The notes beneath the pieces were generated by a model, which saw nothing but the letters and a program-made list of their open reading frames with translations, made no database searches and was not told where the DNA came from. Positions 16,684-25,239 of a stretch of 64,000 nt of DNA are shown here, in pieces; the stretch's first letter is position 1, and each line of letters opens with the position of its first letter. Position numbers and translations under genes: made by a program. The stretch is from Sphingomonas sanguinis NBRC 13937 (GTDB lineage Bacteria > Pseudomonadota > Alphaproteobacteria > Sphingomonadales > Sphingomonadaceae), in contig NZ_BCTY01000011.1 of the NCBI RefSeq assembly GCF_001591005.1, forward strand, positions 17,400 to 81,399. The letters are read 5' to 3'.

Positions 16684-18135
16684 CAGCTCATGATAGCCCC
16701 TTCCCTGCCAGCCACCACCCAGCGCCTGGTAGAGAAGCACGCTGTCGGTCAGGCGTTGGGCACGCGACTGGACCAGGGCGCTCTGCGTACCCAGCCAGGC
16801 CGCTTGTAGATTGAGCGTCGCCGCGCCGCTGAGCTGACCGAGCCGGGCCTGCGCCTGGGCGATGTCGAGCGCGCGGCGTGCCGCCGCATCCGCCTGCACC
16901 GCCGCACGCAGTCCTTGCGCATCGGCGGACACACTTTGAAGCACGTCGGCGACATTCTGCATCGCCGACAGCACGGTCGACCTATATTGTGCCTTGGCCT
17001 GGTCCAGTGTCGCTTCGGCCGCGCGTTGACGCTTGAGGAGCGTACCCCCCTCGAAGATCGGCTGGAGCAACCCGCCGGTCAGCGACCAGAAGGGATTACC
17101 GTTGCGAAAAAGCGTCGAGAGCCCTGTCGACGTGCCGCCCGCCGTGCCGTTGATCGAGAAACTCGGCAGCCGCGCCGCAATGGCGACCCCGACCTGAGCC
17201 GATGCGTAATGGAGATTCGCCTCGGCCGCACGGATGTCCGGGCGCTGCGCGACCAGTTCGGACGGCAGTGAGACGGGCAGTTCGGCGGGCAGATGCAACG
17301 TATCGAGATCGGGCGCGACGAAATGCTCGGCCGGATACCGACCGGTCAACACGGCCAGAAAGTCGCGCGCCTGCGCCTGTTGCTTGGCCAGGCTCGGCAA
17401 GGTCGCCTCTGCCTGCGACAGCGCGAGTTGTGCCGCCGCCACATCTGCGCCGCTTGCCGCGCCCAGCTTCCACTGCGTCTGTACGATGTCGCGATAGCGG
17501 CGATCTGCGGCGATCACGTCCTGCGTCATCGCGATCTGGCGGTCGAGGCTGGCGAGCGCGATCGCGGTATTGGCGACATTGGTCGTGACCGTCAGGAACG
17601 CCGCCTCTGTCTGGAAGCGCTGGGCCTCGGCCTGTGCTTTTACACCTTCCACCCCGCGCCGGATGCCGCCGAACAGATCGGGCGTGTAGCTGGCGGTGGC
17701 GCCGAGTGTGTAGAGGGTGAAGATGTCCGAATTGTCGTTCAGCGGCGATTGCAAGACATTGGAGTTCTTCTGCCGCTCGACCTGACCATTGGCCGAAACG
17801 CTGGGGAACAGGCCGCCGCGCTGCGCCAGGTAGGTCTGCCGCGCCGCGCGGAGCGCCGCCTTGGCGCTCTCCACGTCGGGGTTATGGGCGAGGGCGTCCG
17901 CCTCCAGCGCATCGAGCGCTGGCGAGCCGAACTGTATCCACCAGCGATAGGAGACGGCGCCGCCCCAGCGAAACCGCTGCACCTCACCCCCCGCGACCGA
18001 TGCGCCATCGATCTGTATGGGCAACGCGGTCGGTGTGTAGCCGGTTGCGCTCGGCGGGGCGGGGGTGCGGAAATCGGGGCCGACCGCACAGCCGCCTAGC
18101 AGCAGCGCGAACGTCAGGCAGGCTTTGCGGCGCAT
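16657..18135 (-). CDS. Outer-membrane efflux lipoprotein (TolC/NodT family, CusC-like)
   Basis: A 492-residue RND-associated outer-membrane channel. The lipobox LLLGGCAVGPDF (Cys at about residue 16) marks a lipoprotein. Two OEP repeats follow, each beginning around WWIQFGSPALDALE and LPSELVAQRPDIRAAEANL, the latter a signature of the NodT subgroup. It forms the trimeric exit duct for the RND pump encoded immediately upstream, overlapping it at one base. The last ~15 residues after LYQALGGGW (QGRGYHELLP…) are unlike the usual ending and run into the integrase remnant, so the original C-terminus may have been altered by recombination. Confidence 0.92.
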   Translation of the reverse strand: MRRKACLTFALLLGGCAVGPDFRTPAPPSATGYTPTALPIQIDGASVAGGEVQRFRWGGAVSYRWWIQFGSPALDALEADALAHNPDVESAKAALRAARQTYLAQRGGLFPSVSANGQVERQKNSNVLQSPLNDNSDIFTLYTLGATASYTPDLFGGIRRGVEGVKAQAEAQRFQTEAAFLTVTTNVANTAIALASLDRQIAMTQDVIAADRRYRDIVQTQWKLGAASGADVAAAQLALSQAEATLPSLAKQQAQARDFLAVLTGRYPAEHFVAPDLDTLHLPAELPVSLPSELVAQRPDIRAAEANLHYASAQVGVAIAARLPSFSINGTAGGTSTGLSTLFRNGNPFWSLTGGLLQPIFEGGTLLKRQRAAEATLDQAKAQYRSTVLSAMQNVADVLQSVSADAQGLRAAVQADAAARRALDIAQAQARLGQLSGAATLNLQAAWLGTQSALVQSRAQRLTDSVLLYQALGGGWQGRGYHELLPVTRARS

Positions 18136-21100
18136 CAGTTCGCCTCCTCCGCATCATCGTCTTCGAGGAAGGGGTCAGACCGTCCGGCGGGCGAGAACAT
18201 CTCGATCAGGACCGGCAGCACCAGCAGGATCAACGCAGGCGCAAGCAGGATGCCGCCGACCACCACCAGTGCCAATGGCCGTTGAACCTGCGCGCCGATC
18301 GCGGTGGACATGGCAGCGGGCAGCAGGCCGAGGCAGGCCGCCAGACAGGTCATGAGGACCGGCCGCAACCGCGTCTCCGCTGCCTGAACCAGTGCCTCGC
18401 TCCGCTCAATCCCGCGTCCGACCAGTTCGTGGAAGTAGGAGAGCACGATCACCCCCTCCATCGCCGCGATACCGAACAACGCGATGAAGCCGATCGCCGC
18501 GGACACGCTGAACGGCGTACCCGTCAGGGCCAAGGCGAAGATACCGCCGATAACGGTCATCGGCAGGACGCTCGACACCAGCAGCGTTTCGGTGATCGAG
18601 GAGAAGTGGAGGAACAGCAGGAGCCCGATCAGGACCAGCGTGATCGGCACGATGACCTCCAGCCGGTCGAGCGCGGCCTGAAGGTCGCCAAACTCGCCCA
18701 CCCATTCCAAATGCTGACCATCGCCAAGCTTCACCTGGGTCGCAACCGCCTTTTGCGCGTCGGCGACCGCGCCGCCCAGATCGCGTCCCCGCACGCTGAA
18801 CTTGATCGGGATGTAGCGGGTCTGCTGCTCGCGGTAGATGAAGGACGGGCCGGAGATCAGCTTGACGGTGGCGACATCCGCCAGCGGCACCTGCGTCGTG
18901 CCGCCCGCCGCATTGCTGACCCCGATCGGAATCGCACGCAGGTCATCGAGTGTTGCGCGTTGCGCGGTATTCAGACGAACCATGATCGGGAAGTTCCGGT
19001 CGCTGCCCTTCTCGTAGAGATTGCCCGCCGCCTGGCCGCCGATCGCCGCTTGCACCACGGCGTTGACGTCGCCCGGCGCCAGCCCGTATCGCGCCGCCTT
19101 TTCGCGATCGACATCGATCCTGACCGTCGGCTGGCCCAGCGAGTTGAAGATCGACAGGTCGGTGATGCCCGGCACCTTCGCCATCGCCGCCTTTACCGCC
19201 TCGGCGGTGCGTTGCAGGCTTTCCAGGTCGTTGCCGTAGAGCTTGACCGAATTCTCGCCCTTCACGCCCGAGGCGGCCTCCTCGACATTGTCCTCGATAT
19301 ATTGCGAGAAGTTGAAGTCGACCCCGGCGAAGCTCGCCGCCAACTTGCGGTTCATGTCGTCGGTCAGCGTCTCCTTGGTCATGCCACTCGGCCATTCGCT
19401 GCGCGGTTTGAGCGGCACGAAGAATTCGGTGTTGAAGAATCCCGTGGCATCTGTGCCGTCATCGGGGCGACCATGTTGCGAGATGACGGTCGCGACTTCC
19501 GGGTAACTGGCGAGGATACGCCGCATATGATTCACATAGTCGTCGCCCGCCGCCAACGAGACCGATTGCGGCATGGTCGCGCGAATCCAGAGATTGCCCT
19601 CCTCCAGATGCGGCAGGAACTCCAGGCCCAGGCCATGCGCGGCCACGATCGCGAGCAGGAACAGCGCACCCGCGATGGTCAGCGTGATCGCCCGCGCCCG
19701 CAGCGCCAGATGCAGCAGCGGATGATAGACCGAGTGCAGCCAGCGCACGATCGCTGTCTCCCGCTCCTCTAGGTCCAGGCCGAGCAGGATCGCCGACAGG
19801 GCGGGTGAAACGGTGAAGGTCGCGACCAGTCCACCCGCGATCGCATAGGCATAGGTGCGCGCCATCGGTCCGAAGATGTGCCCCTCGATCCCCGTCAGGG
19901 TGAACAGCGGCAGGAACGACATGATGATGATCGCCGCCGAGAAGAAAATGGCGCGGTTCACCTCACCGCTCGCCTCTGCGATGACCGCGATCTTGCGCGC
20001 CATCAGCTTGTCCTTGCGCAATTTGACGTTGGGCGCCTCGGACAAGTGGCGGAAGATATTCTCGACCATGATGACGGTCGCATCGACGATCAGGCCGAAG
20101 TCGATCGCACCAACCGACAACAGGTTGGCGGACTCGCCGCGCGCGACCAGGATCATGACGGCGGTGAACAGCGCGAAGGGGATGGTCGCGGCGACCACGA
20201 TCGCGCTGCGCAGATTGCCGAGGAATATCCACTGGATCAGGAAGATCAGGATCACCCCGAACAGCAGATTGTGCATGACCGTGTGGGTGGTCAGGTCGAT
20301 CAGCTGGCTGCGATCATAGATGCGCTCGATATGGACGCCAGGCGGCAGGATGTTGGAGTTGTTGATCTTCTGCACTTCCGCTTCGACGGCGGCGATGGTG
20401 GGTGAGCTTTTCTCGCCGCGATGCATCAGAACGATGCCCTCGACGATATCATTGTCCTGATCCTGGCCCGCGATGCCCAGGCGCGGCAGATGGCCGACCT
20501 CGACCTTTGCGACGTCGCGCACGAAAACGGGTGCGCCGTTGACCGTCTTCAGGAAGGTGTTGCGGATCTGGTCGGGGGACTGGATCAGGCCGACGCCGCG
20601 CACGATCGCGGCCTTGGGCCCCAGGTCGATCGTCTGGCCGCCGACATTGATATTGGCGTTGTTCAGTGCCTGGAGCACCTGGCCCAGCGTCAGGCCATTG
20701 GCCATGAGCGCCTGCTTGTCGAGCGCGACATCATAGGTCTTGGTCTTGCCGCCCCAGCCGGACACGTCGATGACACCCGGCACCGCCTTGAACCGGCGCT
20801 CCAGCATCCAGTCCTCGATCGTCTTCAGGTCGGTCACCGAATAGCCGGGCGGGCCGACCACGCGGTAGCGATAGATTTCACCGATCGGGCTTTCGGGCGA
20901 CAGCTGCGGCTGCACCCCGCCGGGCAGCGGCGACAGCTGGCTCAGCTTGTTGATGACCCGCTGCTCGGCCTCTTCATAGCTATAGTCGTAGGTGAACTGT
21001 ACCTTCACGTCGGACAAACCGAACAGCGAGATGGTGCGCACCGTCTTCACATGCGGAATGCCCGCCAGCTGGATCTCGATCGGGATGGTGATGTTGCGCT

Positions 21101-21281
21101 CGATCTCCTCGGCCGACTGACCCGGATATTGGGTGATGATGTCGACCAGCGGCGGAACGGGATCGGGATAGGCCTCGATATTCAGGCGGCTGAAGGCGAA
21201 GCCCCCCGTCCCCAGCATGATGACGAGGAAGAGCAGGACGAGCCAGCGGCGCTTCAGCGCGAATTGGACGACGGCACCCAT
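18135..21281 (-). CDS. RND efflux transporter permease, heavy-metal (CzcA/CusA) type
   Basis: A 1048-residue inner-membrane proton antiporter with 12 membrane segments in two homologous halves (TM1 at about 12-32). The fourth-segment motif AIDFGLIVDATVIMVENIF is the HME-RND signature (DFGxIVD...VEN), which separates metal pumps from drug pumps; the first Asp/Glu residues are the proton-relay candidates. FNFSQYIEDNVEEA and GIPHVKTVRTISLFGLS are also typical of CzcA relatives. Periplasmic cation export of cobalt/zinc/cadmium or copper/silver is the likely role, but no methionine-rich pattern decides between them. It lies between adaptor and outer-membrane genes with 1-4 base spacing, and the operon is divergent from a two-component system. 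Confidence 0.92.
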   Translation of the reverse strand: MGAVVQFALKRRWLVLLFLVIMLGTGGFAFSRLNIEAYPDPVPPLVDIITQYPGQSAEEIERNITIPIEIQLAGIPHVKTVRTISLFGLSDVKVQFTYDYSYEEAEQRVINKLSQLSPLPGGVQPQLSPESPIGEIYRYRVVGPPGYSVTDLKTIEDWMLERRFKAVPGVIDVSGWGGKTKTYDVALDKQALMANGLTLGQVLQALNNANINVGGQTIDLGPKAAIVRGVGLIQSPDQIRNTFLKTVNGAPVFVRDVAKVEVGHLPRLGIAGQDQDNDIVEGIVLMHRGEKSSPTIAAVEAEVQKINNSNILPPGVHIERIYDRSQLIDLTTHTVMHNLLFGVILIFLIQWIFLGNLRSAIVVAATIPFALFTAVMILVARGESANLLSVGAIDFGLIVDATVIMVENIFRHLSEAPNVKLRKDKLMARKIAVIAEASGEVNRAIFFSAAIIIMSFLPLFTLTGIEGHIFGPMARTYAYAIAGGLVATFTVSPALSAILLGLDLEERETAIVRWLHSVYHPLLHLALRARAITLTIAGALFLLAIVAAHGLGLEFLPHLEEGNLWIRATMPQSVSLAAGDDYVNHMRRILASYPEVATVISQHGRPDDGTDATGFFNTEFFVPLKPRSEWPSGMTKETLTDDMNRKLAASFAGVDFNFSQYIEDNVEEAASGVKGENSVKLYGNDLESLQRTAEAVKAAMAKVPGITDLSIFNSLGQPTVRIDVDREKAARYGLAPGDVNAVVQAAIGGQAAGNLYEKGSDRNFPIMVRLNTAQRATLDDLRAIPIGVSNAAGGTTQVPLADVATVKLISGPSFIYREQQTRYIPIKFSVRGRDLGGAVADAQKAVATQVKLGDGQHLEWVGEFGDLQAALDRLEVIVPITLVLIGLLLFLHFSSITETLLVSSVLPMTVIGGIFALALTGTPFSVSAAIGFIALFGIAAMEGVIVLSYFHELVGRGIERSEALVQAAETRLRPVLMTCLAACLGLLPAAMSTAIGAQVQRPLALVVVGGILLAPALILLVLPVLIEMFSPAGRSDPFLEDDDAEEAN

Positions 21282-21285
21282 CGGA

Positions 21286-22482
21286 TCAGTCTCCGCCGTT
21301 CGCGCGGTCGATGAAGACCGATCCTGCGGTGACGACCTCTTCGCCTGGTGCCAGCCCCTGGGTCACCGTCACCGCATCGCCCGTGCTGGTGCCCGTGCGG
21401 ATCGCGCGCAGCGACAGGCTGTGGCGTTCGGGATGCGCGACCCAGACATGCGCATCGTCACCTTCATAGAGGACGGCCATTGCTGGAATCTCGACCGCCT
21501 GCACGGGCGCTCCATCCGACAGTCGCGCCGTGGCGAACATGTTGGGGCGCAGCGCGCCGTCGGGGTTGGCGATTTGCGCGCGCACCACGATACGGCGTGT
21601 GTTCGGATCGACGACCGGCGCGATGTAATAGACGCGCGCGCCGAAATTGCGTCCCGGAAACGCCGGGACGGTCACCGACAGCGTCGCTCCCTGCCTCAGC
21701 TTGCCAGCATCCGCTTCGCGCACATTGGCGACCAGCCAGACATGGGACAGGTCGCTGATCGTGAAGAGCGGCGTGCTCGCGCCTGAGGCGGCGCTTTCGA
21801 CATATTGGCCTATCCCGGCATTGCGCACGGTGACGGTGCCATCGATGGGGCTGCGGACGATCGCTTCGTCGCGGCCGTGACCGGCCGTGCCGCCCATGCC
21901 CAGCACCTGCAACCGCCCGCGCGCCGCCGACAGCTGCGCCTCGCTGCTCGCCAGCGTGCTGTGTGCGCTCGCCAAGTCGGACTGCGCCTGCTGCACGTCG
22001 CGCTGGGCCGCGCCCTGCACCGCGAGCAGCGCCTGCTGACGCGCCGCATTGGCTTCGGCGGTGGTCAGCGCCTTGCGCGCCGCAGCGACGGCAGCCTCGG
22101 CGGTCGCGATATCGCTGCGGCCCTGTACCAGTTCGGAAGCCGCGATGGCATAGATGGGCTGGCCACGCCGAACGACATCGCCAGGCTTGACGAAGATGCG
22201 CGAAATCCGGCCGGTGAAGGGCGAGAAGAGCTGCGTCGTGCGGTCGTCATCCGTCGCGATCTGTCCGTCGGTCAGCAGCGCGGGCGCATATTGGTCGCCG
22301 ACTGCTTTCACGAAATGCAGGTTGCCCCATTGCTGATCGGTTGGCCGGAACTCGCCGGGGTGCCGCGTGTCGTTCCGCGCTGGCCCCATGTTGGGAGATG
22401 ACGAACACGCGCCCAGCATCAGTGCCAGGCCGATAGGGGCAAGCGCGGTCCGAAACCGCCCGTAAGGGGGAAAGCAGGTCAT
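21286..22482 (-). CDS. RND efflux periplasmic adaptor subunit (CzcB/CusB-like lipoprotein)
   Basis: A 398-residue membrane-fusion protein. The chosen ATG at 22482 gives MTCFPPYGRFRTALAPI and the lipobox LMLGACSSSP, a better signal than the much longer upstream extension (which would overlap the divergent kinase gene). A lipoyl/barrel-sandwich region (GRISRIFVKPGDVVRRGQPIY), a long helical hairpin (about 130-200, Ala/Gln-rich) and a beta-barrel region (APVVDPNTRRIVVRA) follow in the usual order. It bridges the RND pump and the outer-membrane channel. It is the first gene of the adaptor-pump-channel operon. Confidence 0.9.
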   Translation of the reverse strand: MTCFPPYGRFRTALAPIGLALMLGACSSSPNMGPARNDTRHPGEFRPTDQQWGNLHFVKAVGDQYAPALLTDGQIATDDDRTTQLFSPFTGRISRIFVKPGDVVRRGQPIYAIAASELVQGRSDIATAEAAVAAARKALTTAEANAARQQALLAVQGAAQRDVQQAQSDLASAHSTLASSEAQLSAARGRLQVLGMGGTAGHGRDEAIVRSPIDGTVTVRNAGIGQYVESAASGASTPLFTISDLSHVWLVANVREADAGKLRQGATLSVTVPAFPGRNFGARVYYIAPVVDPNTRRIVVRAQIANPDGALRPNMFATARLSDGAPVQAVEIPAMAVLYEGDDAHVWVAHPERHSLSLRAIRTGTSTGDAVTVTQGLAPGEEVVTAGSVFIDRANGGD

Positions 22483-22490
22483 GCGCGAGG

Positions 22491-22556
22491 CCGGTAGGGA
22501 GAAGTCGGGTTTACCGGCAATCGCCCAGTGATATGGCTGAGCTATACTTTGGTATA
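22491..22556. promoter_or_regulatory. Candidate operators between efflux operon and kinase gene
   Basis: The 121-base divergent gap holds two inverted repeats: CCGGTA-N15-TACCGG (22491-22517), directly before the adaptor start, and TATAC-N4-GTATA (22543-22556), about 48 bases before the kinase start. The second is AT-rich in GC-rich DNA. Either could be bound by the neighbouring FixJ-type regulator, by analogy with other divergent metal-efflux systems. Confidence 0.4.
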
Positions 22557-22603
22557 TGCCACTGCGGCTCGACGGAGAGCCGATCGAGTCGATAAGAGGC
22601 ACC

Positions 22604-23680
22604 ATGCCCCGCAAGGACTCCCTACAGGCCGATGCCCGCGCCCTTCACTGGGTGACCCGTGCGGCGGTCACTCTTCTGATCCTCGTCATTTTCGTGGCCG
22701 ACGTCCTGACCGACCGGGTGATCGCGGTCGCCGTCCTCTATGTCGTGCCGGTCTTGCTGTCGCTTCGGGCGTTTCCGCGAAATCAGGTGATGGCGCTGGC
22801 GGCCGGATGCGTGTTCCTGACCATGCTCGGTACGCCCCTGACGCGGTCCGGCATGACCGAAGCGGGGGTCGTCAATCTGGTCATCAGCATCGTCGCTATC
22901 GTCACCACCGGCTATCTCGGTCTGCGCACGCTGTCGCATGAGGCCGCCTCGCACGAAGCGCGAGAGCATCTGCGTCGTCTGTCGCGGATCGGCAATCTGG
23001 GCGAGCTGGCCTCCTCAATCGCGCATGAGGTCAACCAGCCGCTCGCCGCCATCGCGGGCAGTGCGGGCGCGTGTCGGCGCTGGCTGGAGGCAACGCCGCC
23101 CGACCTGGGCAAGGCGAAGGAGTCGCTCGACCGGATCAGCCGCGACGCCGCGCGCGCCGGGGATGTCGTGGCAGGCGTGCGTCGCCTGGCCAGCCGCAAG
23201 GCGGCAACGCCCGAATGGACCGACATGGGCAACCTGGTCGAGCAGAGCGTCGCCATCGCCCGCGCCGAACTCGACCGCCAGCAGATCCGCCTCGACCTCG
23301 ACCTGCCTCACGAAGGCCCGATGGTCTGGGGCGATCGGGTGCAGATTCAGCAGATTATCCTCAACCTGTTGATCAACGCGATCGAAAGCCTGGGCCAGAA
23401 CGGTGCCGCCGAGCGGCGCATCCATGTCGCGGTGAGACGGGAGGACCGCGCCGTCGCCCTGAGTATCGCGGATACCGGCGCCGGACTGTCGCGGGAGGCG
23501 GCGGGGCATCTGTGGGAGCCCTTCTGGACCAGCAAGGAAGGTGGCGTCGGGCTCGGTCTGACGATCAGCCGAACCATCGCAGAAGCGCATGGCGGCGCCC
23601 TGGAATGCCGTCCGCGGGGCGGCGTGGGCGCGGTGTTCGAGCTGCGCCTTCCCGTGACGCGGGACGACGCGAATGGCTGA
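22604..23680 (+). CDS. Membrane sensor histidine kinase (FixL/DctB-like catalytic core)
   Basis: A 358-residue kinase. Residues 20-110 form three to four membrane segments with almost no periplasmic loop, so it may sense within the membrane. The H-box ELASSIAHEVNQPLAAI (phosphorylated His near residue 145) is of the HisKA type found in FixL relatives. N-box NLLINAIESL, G1 (ADTGAGLS) and G2 (GVGLGLTI) motifs follow. The ATG at 22604 was chosen for AGAGG five bases upstream; an ATG at 22556 lacks this and lies in the AT-rich repeat. The response regulator start overlaps its stop by 8 bases. Divergence from the efflux operon suggests control of metal export. Confidence 0.9.
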   Translation: MPRKDSLQADARALHWVTRAAVTLLILVIFVADVLTDRVIAVAVLYVVPVLLSLRAFPRNQVMALAAGCVFLTMLGTPLTRSGMTEAGVVNLVISIVAIVTTGYLGLRTLSHEAASHEAREHLRRLSRIGNLGELASSIAHEVNQPLAAIAGSAGACRRWLEATPPDLGKAKESLDRISRDAARAGDVVAGVRRLASRKAATPEWTDMGNLVEQSVAIARAELDRQQIRLDLDLPHEGPMVWGDRVQIQQIILNLLINAIESLGQNGAAERRIHVAVRREDRAVALSIADTGAGLSREAAGHLWEPFWTSKEGGVGLGLTISRTIAEAHGGALECRPRGGVGAVFELRLPVTRDDANG

Positions 23681-24329
23681 CGCCGACCAGCTCGAACCGC
23701 TCGTCAGGATCGTCGACGATCAATTGTCGGTGCGGGAGGCCGTGGCCGATCTGCTCGCCTCTGTCGGACTAGCCACACGCGGCTACGCCTCGGTGACGGA
23801 GTTTCGCGAGCGGGACGATCCCGCCTGTCCCGGCTGCCTGGTGCTGGACGTGCGCATGCCAGGCAGCAGCGGCTTCGACCTGCTGGCCACCATGACGGCT
23901 GAGGGTAACCGCCTGCCGGTCGTCTTCGTCTCCGGGCACGGCGACATCGCCATGGCGGTGCGCGCGATGAAGGCGGGTGCGGTCGACTTTATCGCCAAGC
24001 CGTTCAACGACCAGCATCTGATCGACGCGGTCAACGCCGCGATTCGCCAGGACGGGGTGCGCCGACGAGCGGACCGCGCCGTCGCCGACGCCGCCCGCCG
24101 CCTGGCGAGCCTGAGCGACGGCGAATGGGACGTCATGCGCCTGACCGTCGAGGGCCTTCGTATCAAACAGATTGCGGACCGACTGACCATCAGCGAGATC
24201 ACCGTCAAGACCAGGCGCGCCCGAATGATGCAGAAGCTGGGCGCCACCTCCCTGATGGAACTCCTGCAGATTCACTCGCTGGGATCGACGAGAAATGGGG
24301 GAGCGCGCGGCGGGGACTTTGACCTTTGA
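23673..24329 (+). CDS. FixJ/NarL-type response regulator
   Basis: A 218-residue two-domain regulator. The receiver domain (about 10-125) has the acidic pair in RIVDDQ, the phospho-acceptor Asp in LVLDVRMPG, the Thr/Ser position in VFVSGHGD and Lys in IAKPF. A LuxR-type helix-turn-helix follows (about 150-205, LSDGEWDVMRLTVEGLRIKQ). It is translationally coupled to the kinase. The likely target is the divergent RND operon and its own promoter. Confidence 0.92.
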   Translation: MADADQLEPLVRIVDDQLSVREAVADLLASVGLATRGYASVTEFRERDDPACPGCLVLDVRMPGSSGFDLLATMTAEGNRLPVVFVSGHGDIAMAVRAMKAGAVDFIAKPFNDQHLIDAVNAAIRQDGVRRRADRAVADAARRLASLSDGEWDVMRLTVEGLRIKQIADRLTISEITVKTRRARMMQKLGATSLMELLQIHSLGSTRNGGARGGDFDL

Positions 24330-24424
24330 GGTTAGAGGGGCAGCGGTCCTTCCGGTCGCCGGAATCGTTCGCCCTCCCCGCCGGCACGAGCACCGATTGC
24401 CGTTCTTAGGCGACGGGCATCGGC

Positions 24425-25081
24425 TCAAAGGGCCCCGCTCGCGAGCCCACGGGCTCTGAGCCACCACTCCGCAACGATCAGATTGGGCACCCAGCACCCC
24501 CACGAAACCGCGCGATAGGCCATCACGAAATCGGTGCCAGCCAAGCTTGCAAGCGGCAGGTATAGCCTGAGCGTCACCGCGGACAACGCCAGGGCGGCGC
24601 TGCGTGTCATCCACACATGGTGGTCGGCGAAGCGCCCCCCTCTCGCGGCGGTCAAGCCCCGTGCCGTCGTCGCCATCCAGCCAAGAGCGAGGGCGGTGAA
24701 GCCCGCTGCGCTGATCGCCCCGCCCAGCGCCGATGGCGCGATCCAAAGGGCCGCAGGCGCGGCCACGAACACCAGTCCGACATAGGCTCGACCGATCCGG
24801 CGATGAGCCAGTCTATGCCGCGCCCGAAAGCCCGGATGCAGTTGGAACGGCACCGCGATCAGCGCCAGCGCGGCTGGCACCGCATGCAGCGTCAGCGCAA
24901 CCGGATGGATGGCGACATTCGGCAGCGGCGCAGCGCCCGGCTTGCCGGGCAGGCCGTAGCGCAGCGAAATCAACCCCACCCCGATGGGCAAAATAGCGGC
25001 GAGGATCGCAAGGGCAGGCCGGCCGCGCTTGCCCTTGCGATTATCGAGAGTGAGCGAGGGCATGGCCCCATCCCTTCCCAT
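24425..25081 (-). CDS. DUF2306 family membrane protein
   Basis: A 218-residue protein with about six membrane segments. The family's conserved pattern is present: HAVPAALALIAVPFQL, then FRARHRLAHRRIGRAY with clustered histidines and arginines, and DHHVWMTRSAALALSAVTLR. DUF2306 proteins are widespread inner-membrane proteins of unknown function; conserved histidines on two helices suggest heme or metal binding, but this is not shown. The ATG at 25081 has GGAG five bases upstream; a second ATG at 25063 is possible. It is divergent from an AraC-type regulator, which probably controls it. Confidence 0.82.
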   Translation of the reverse strand: MGRDGAMPSLTLDNRKGKRGRPALAILAAILPIGVGLISLRYGLPGKPGAAPLPNVAIHPVALTLHAVPAALALIAVPFQLHPGFRARHRLAHRRIGRAYVGLVFVAAPAALWIAPSALGGAISAAGFTALALGWMATTARGLTAARGGRFADHHVWMTRSAALALSAVTLRLYLPLASLAGTDFVMAYRAVSWGCWVPNLIVAEWWLRARGLASGAL

Positions 25082-25136
25082 AAGGACTCCGCTTGGCTGA
25101 CAGGCATAGAGTGACGTTATCGGTCACGATGGTGCA

Positions 25137-25194
25137 TCCGGTATGACACGCGCCAAGCGCGCTGGTGGAGCACAGTTAAGCGCATGATACCGGA
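25137..25194. promoter_or_regulatory. Inverted repeat between DUF2306 gene and AraC-type regulator
   Basis: TCCGGTAT (25137-25144) and ATACCGGA (25187-25194) form an exact 8-base inverted repeat 42 bases apart within the divergent gap. The spacing suits two separate regulator contacts and a DNA loop. The AraC-family protein next door is the obvious candidate to bind them. Confidence 0.4.
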
Positions 25195-25239
25195 CGATCC
25201 AGCTTGCAGAGTCCGCCAAATCGTCGCCATCGTCCAGCT

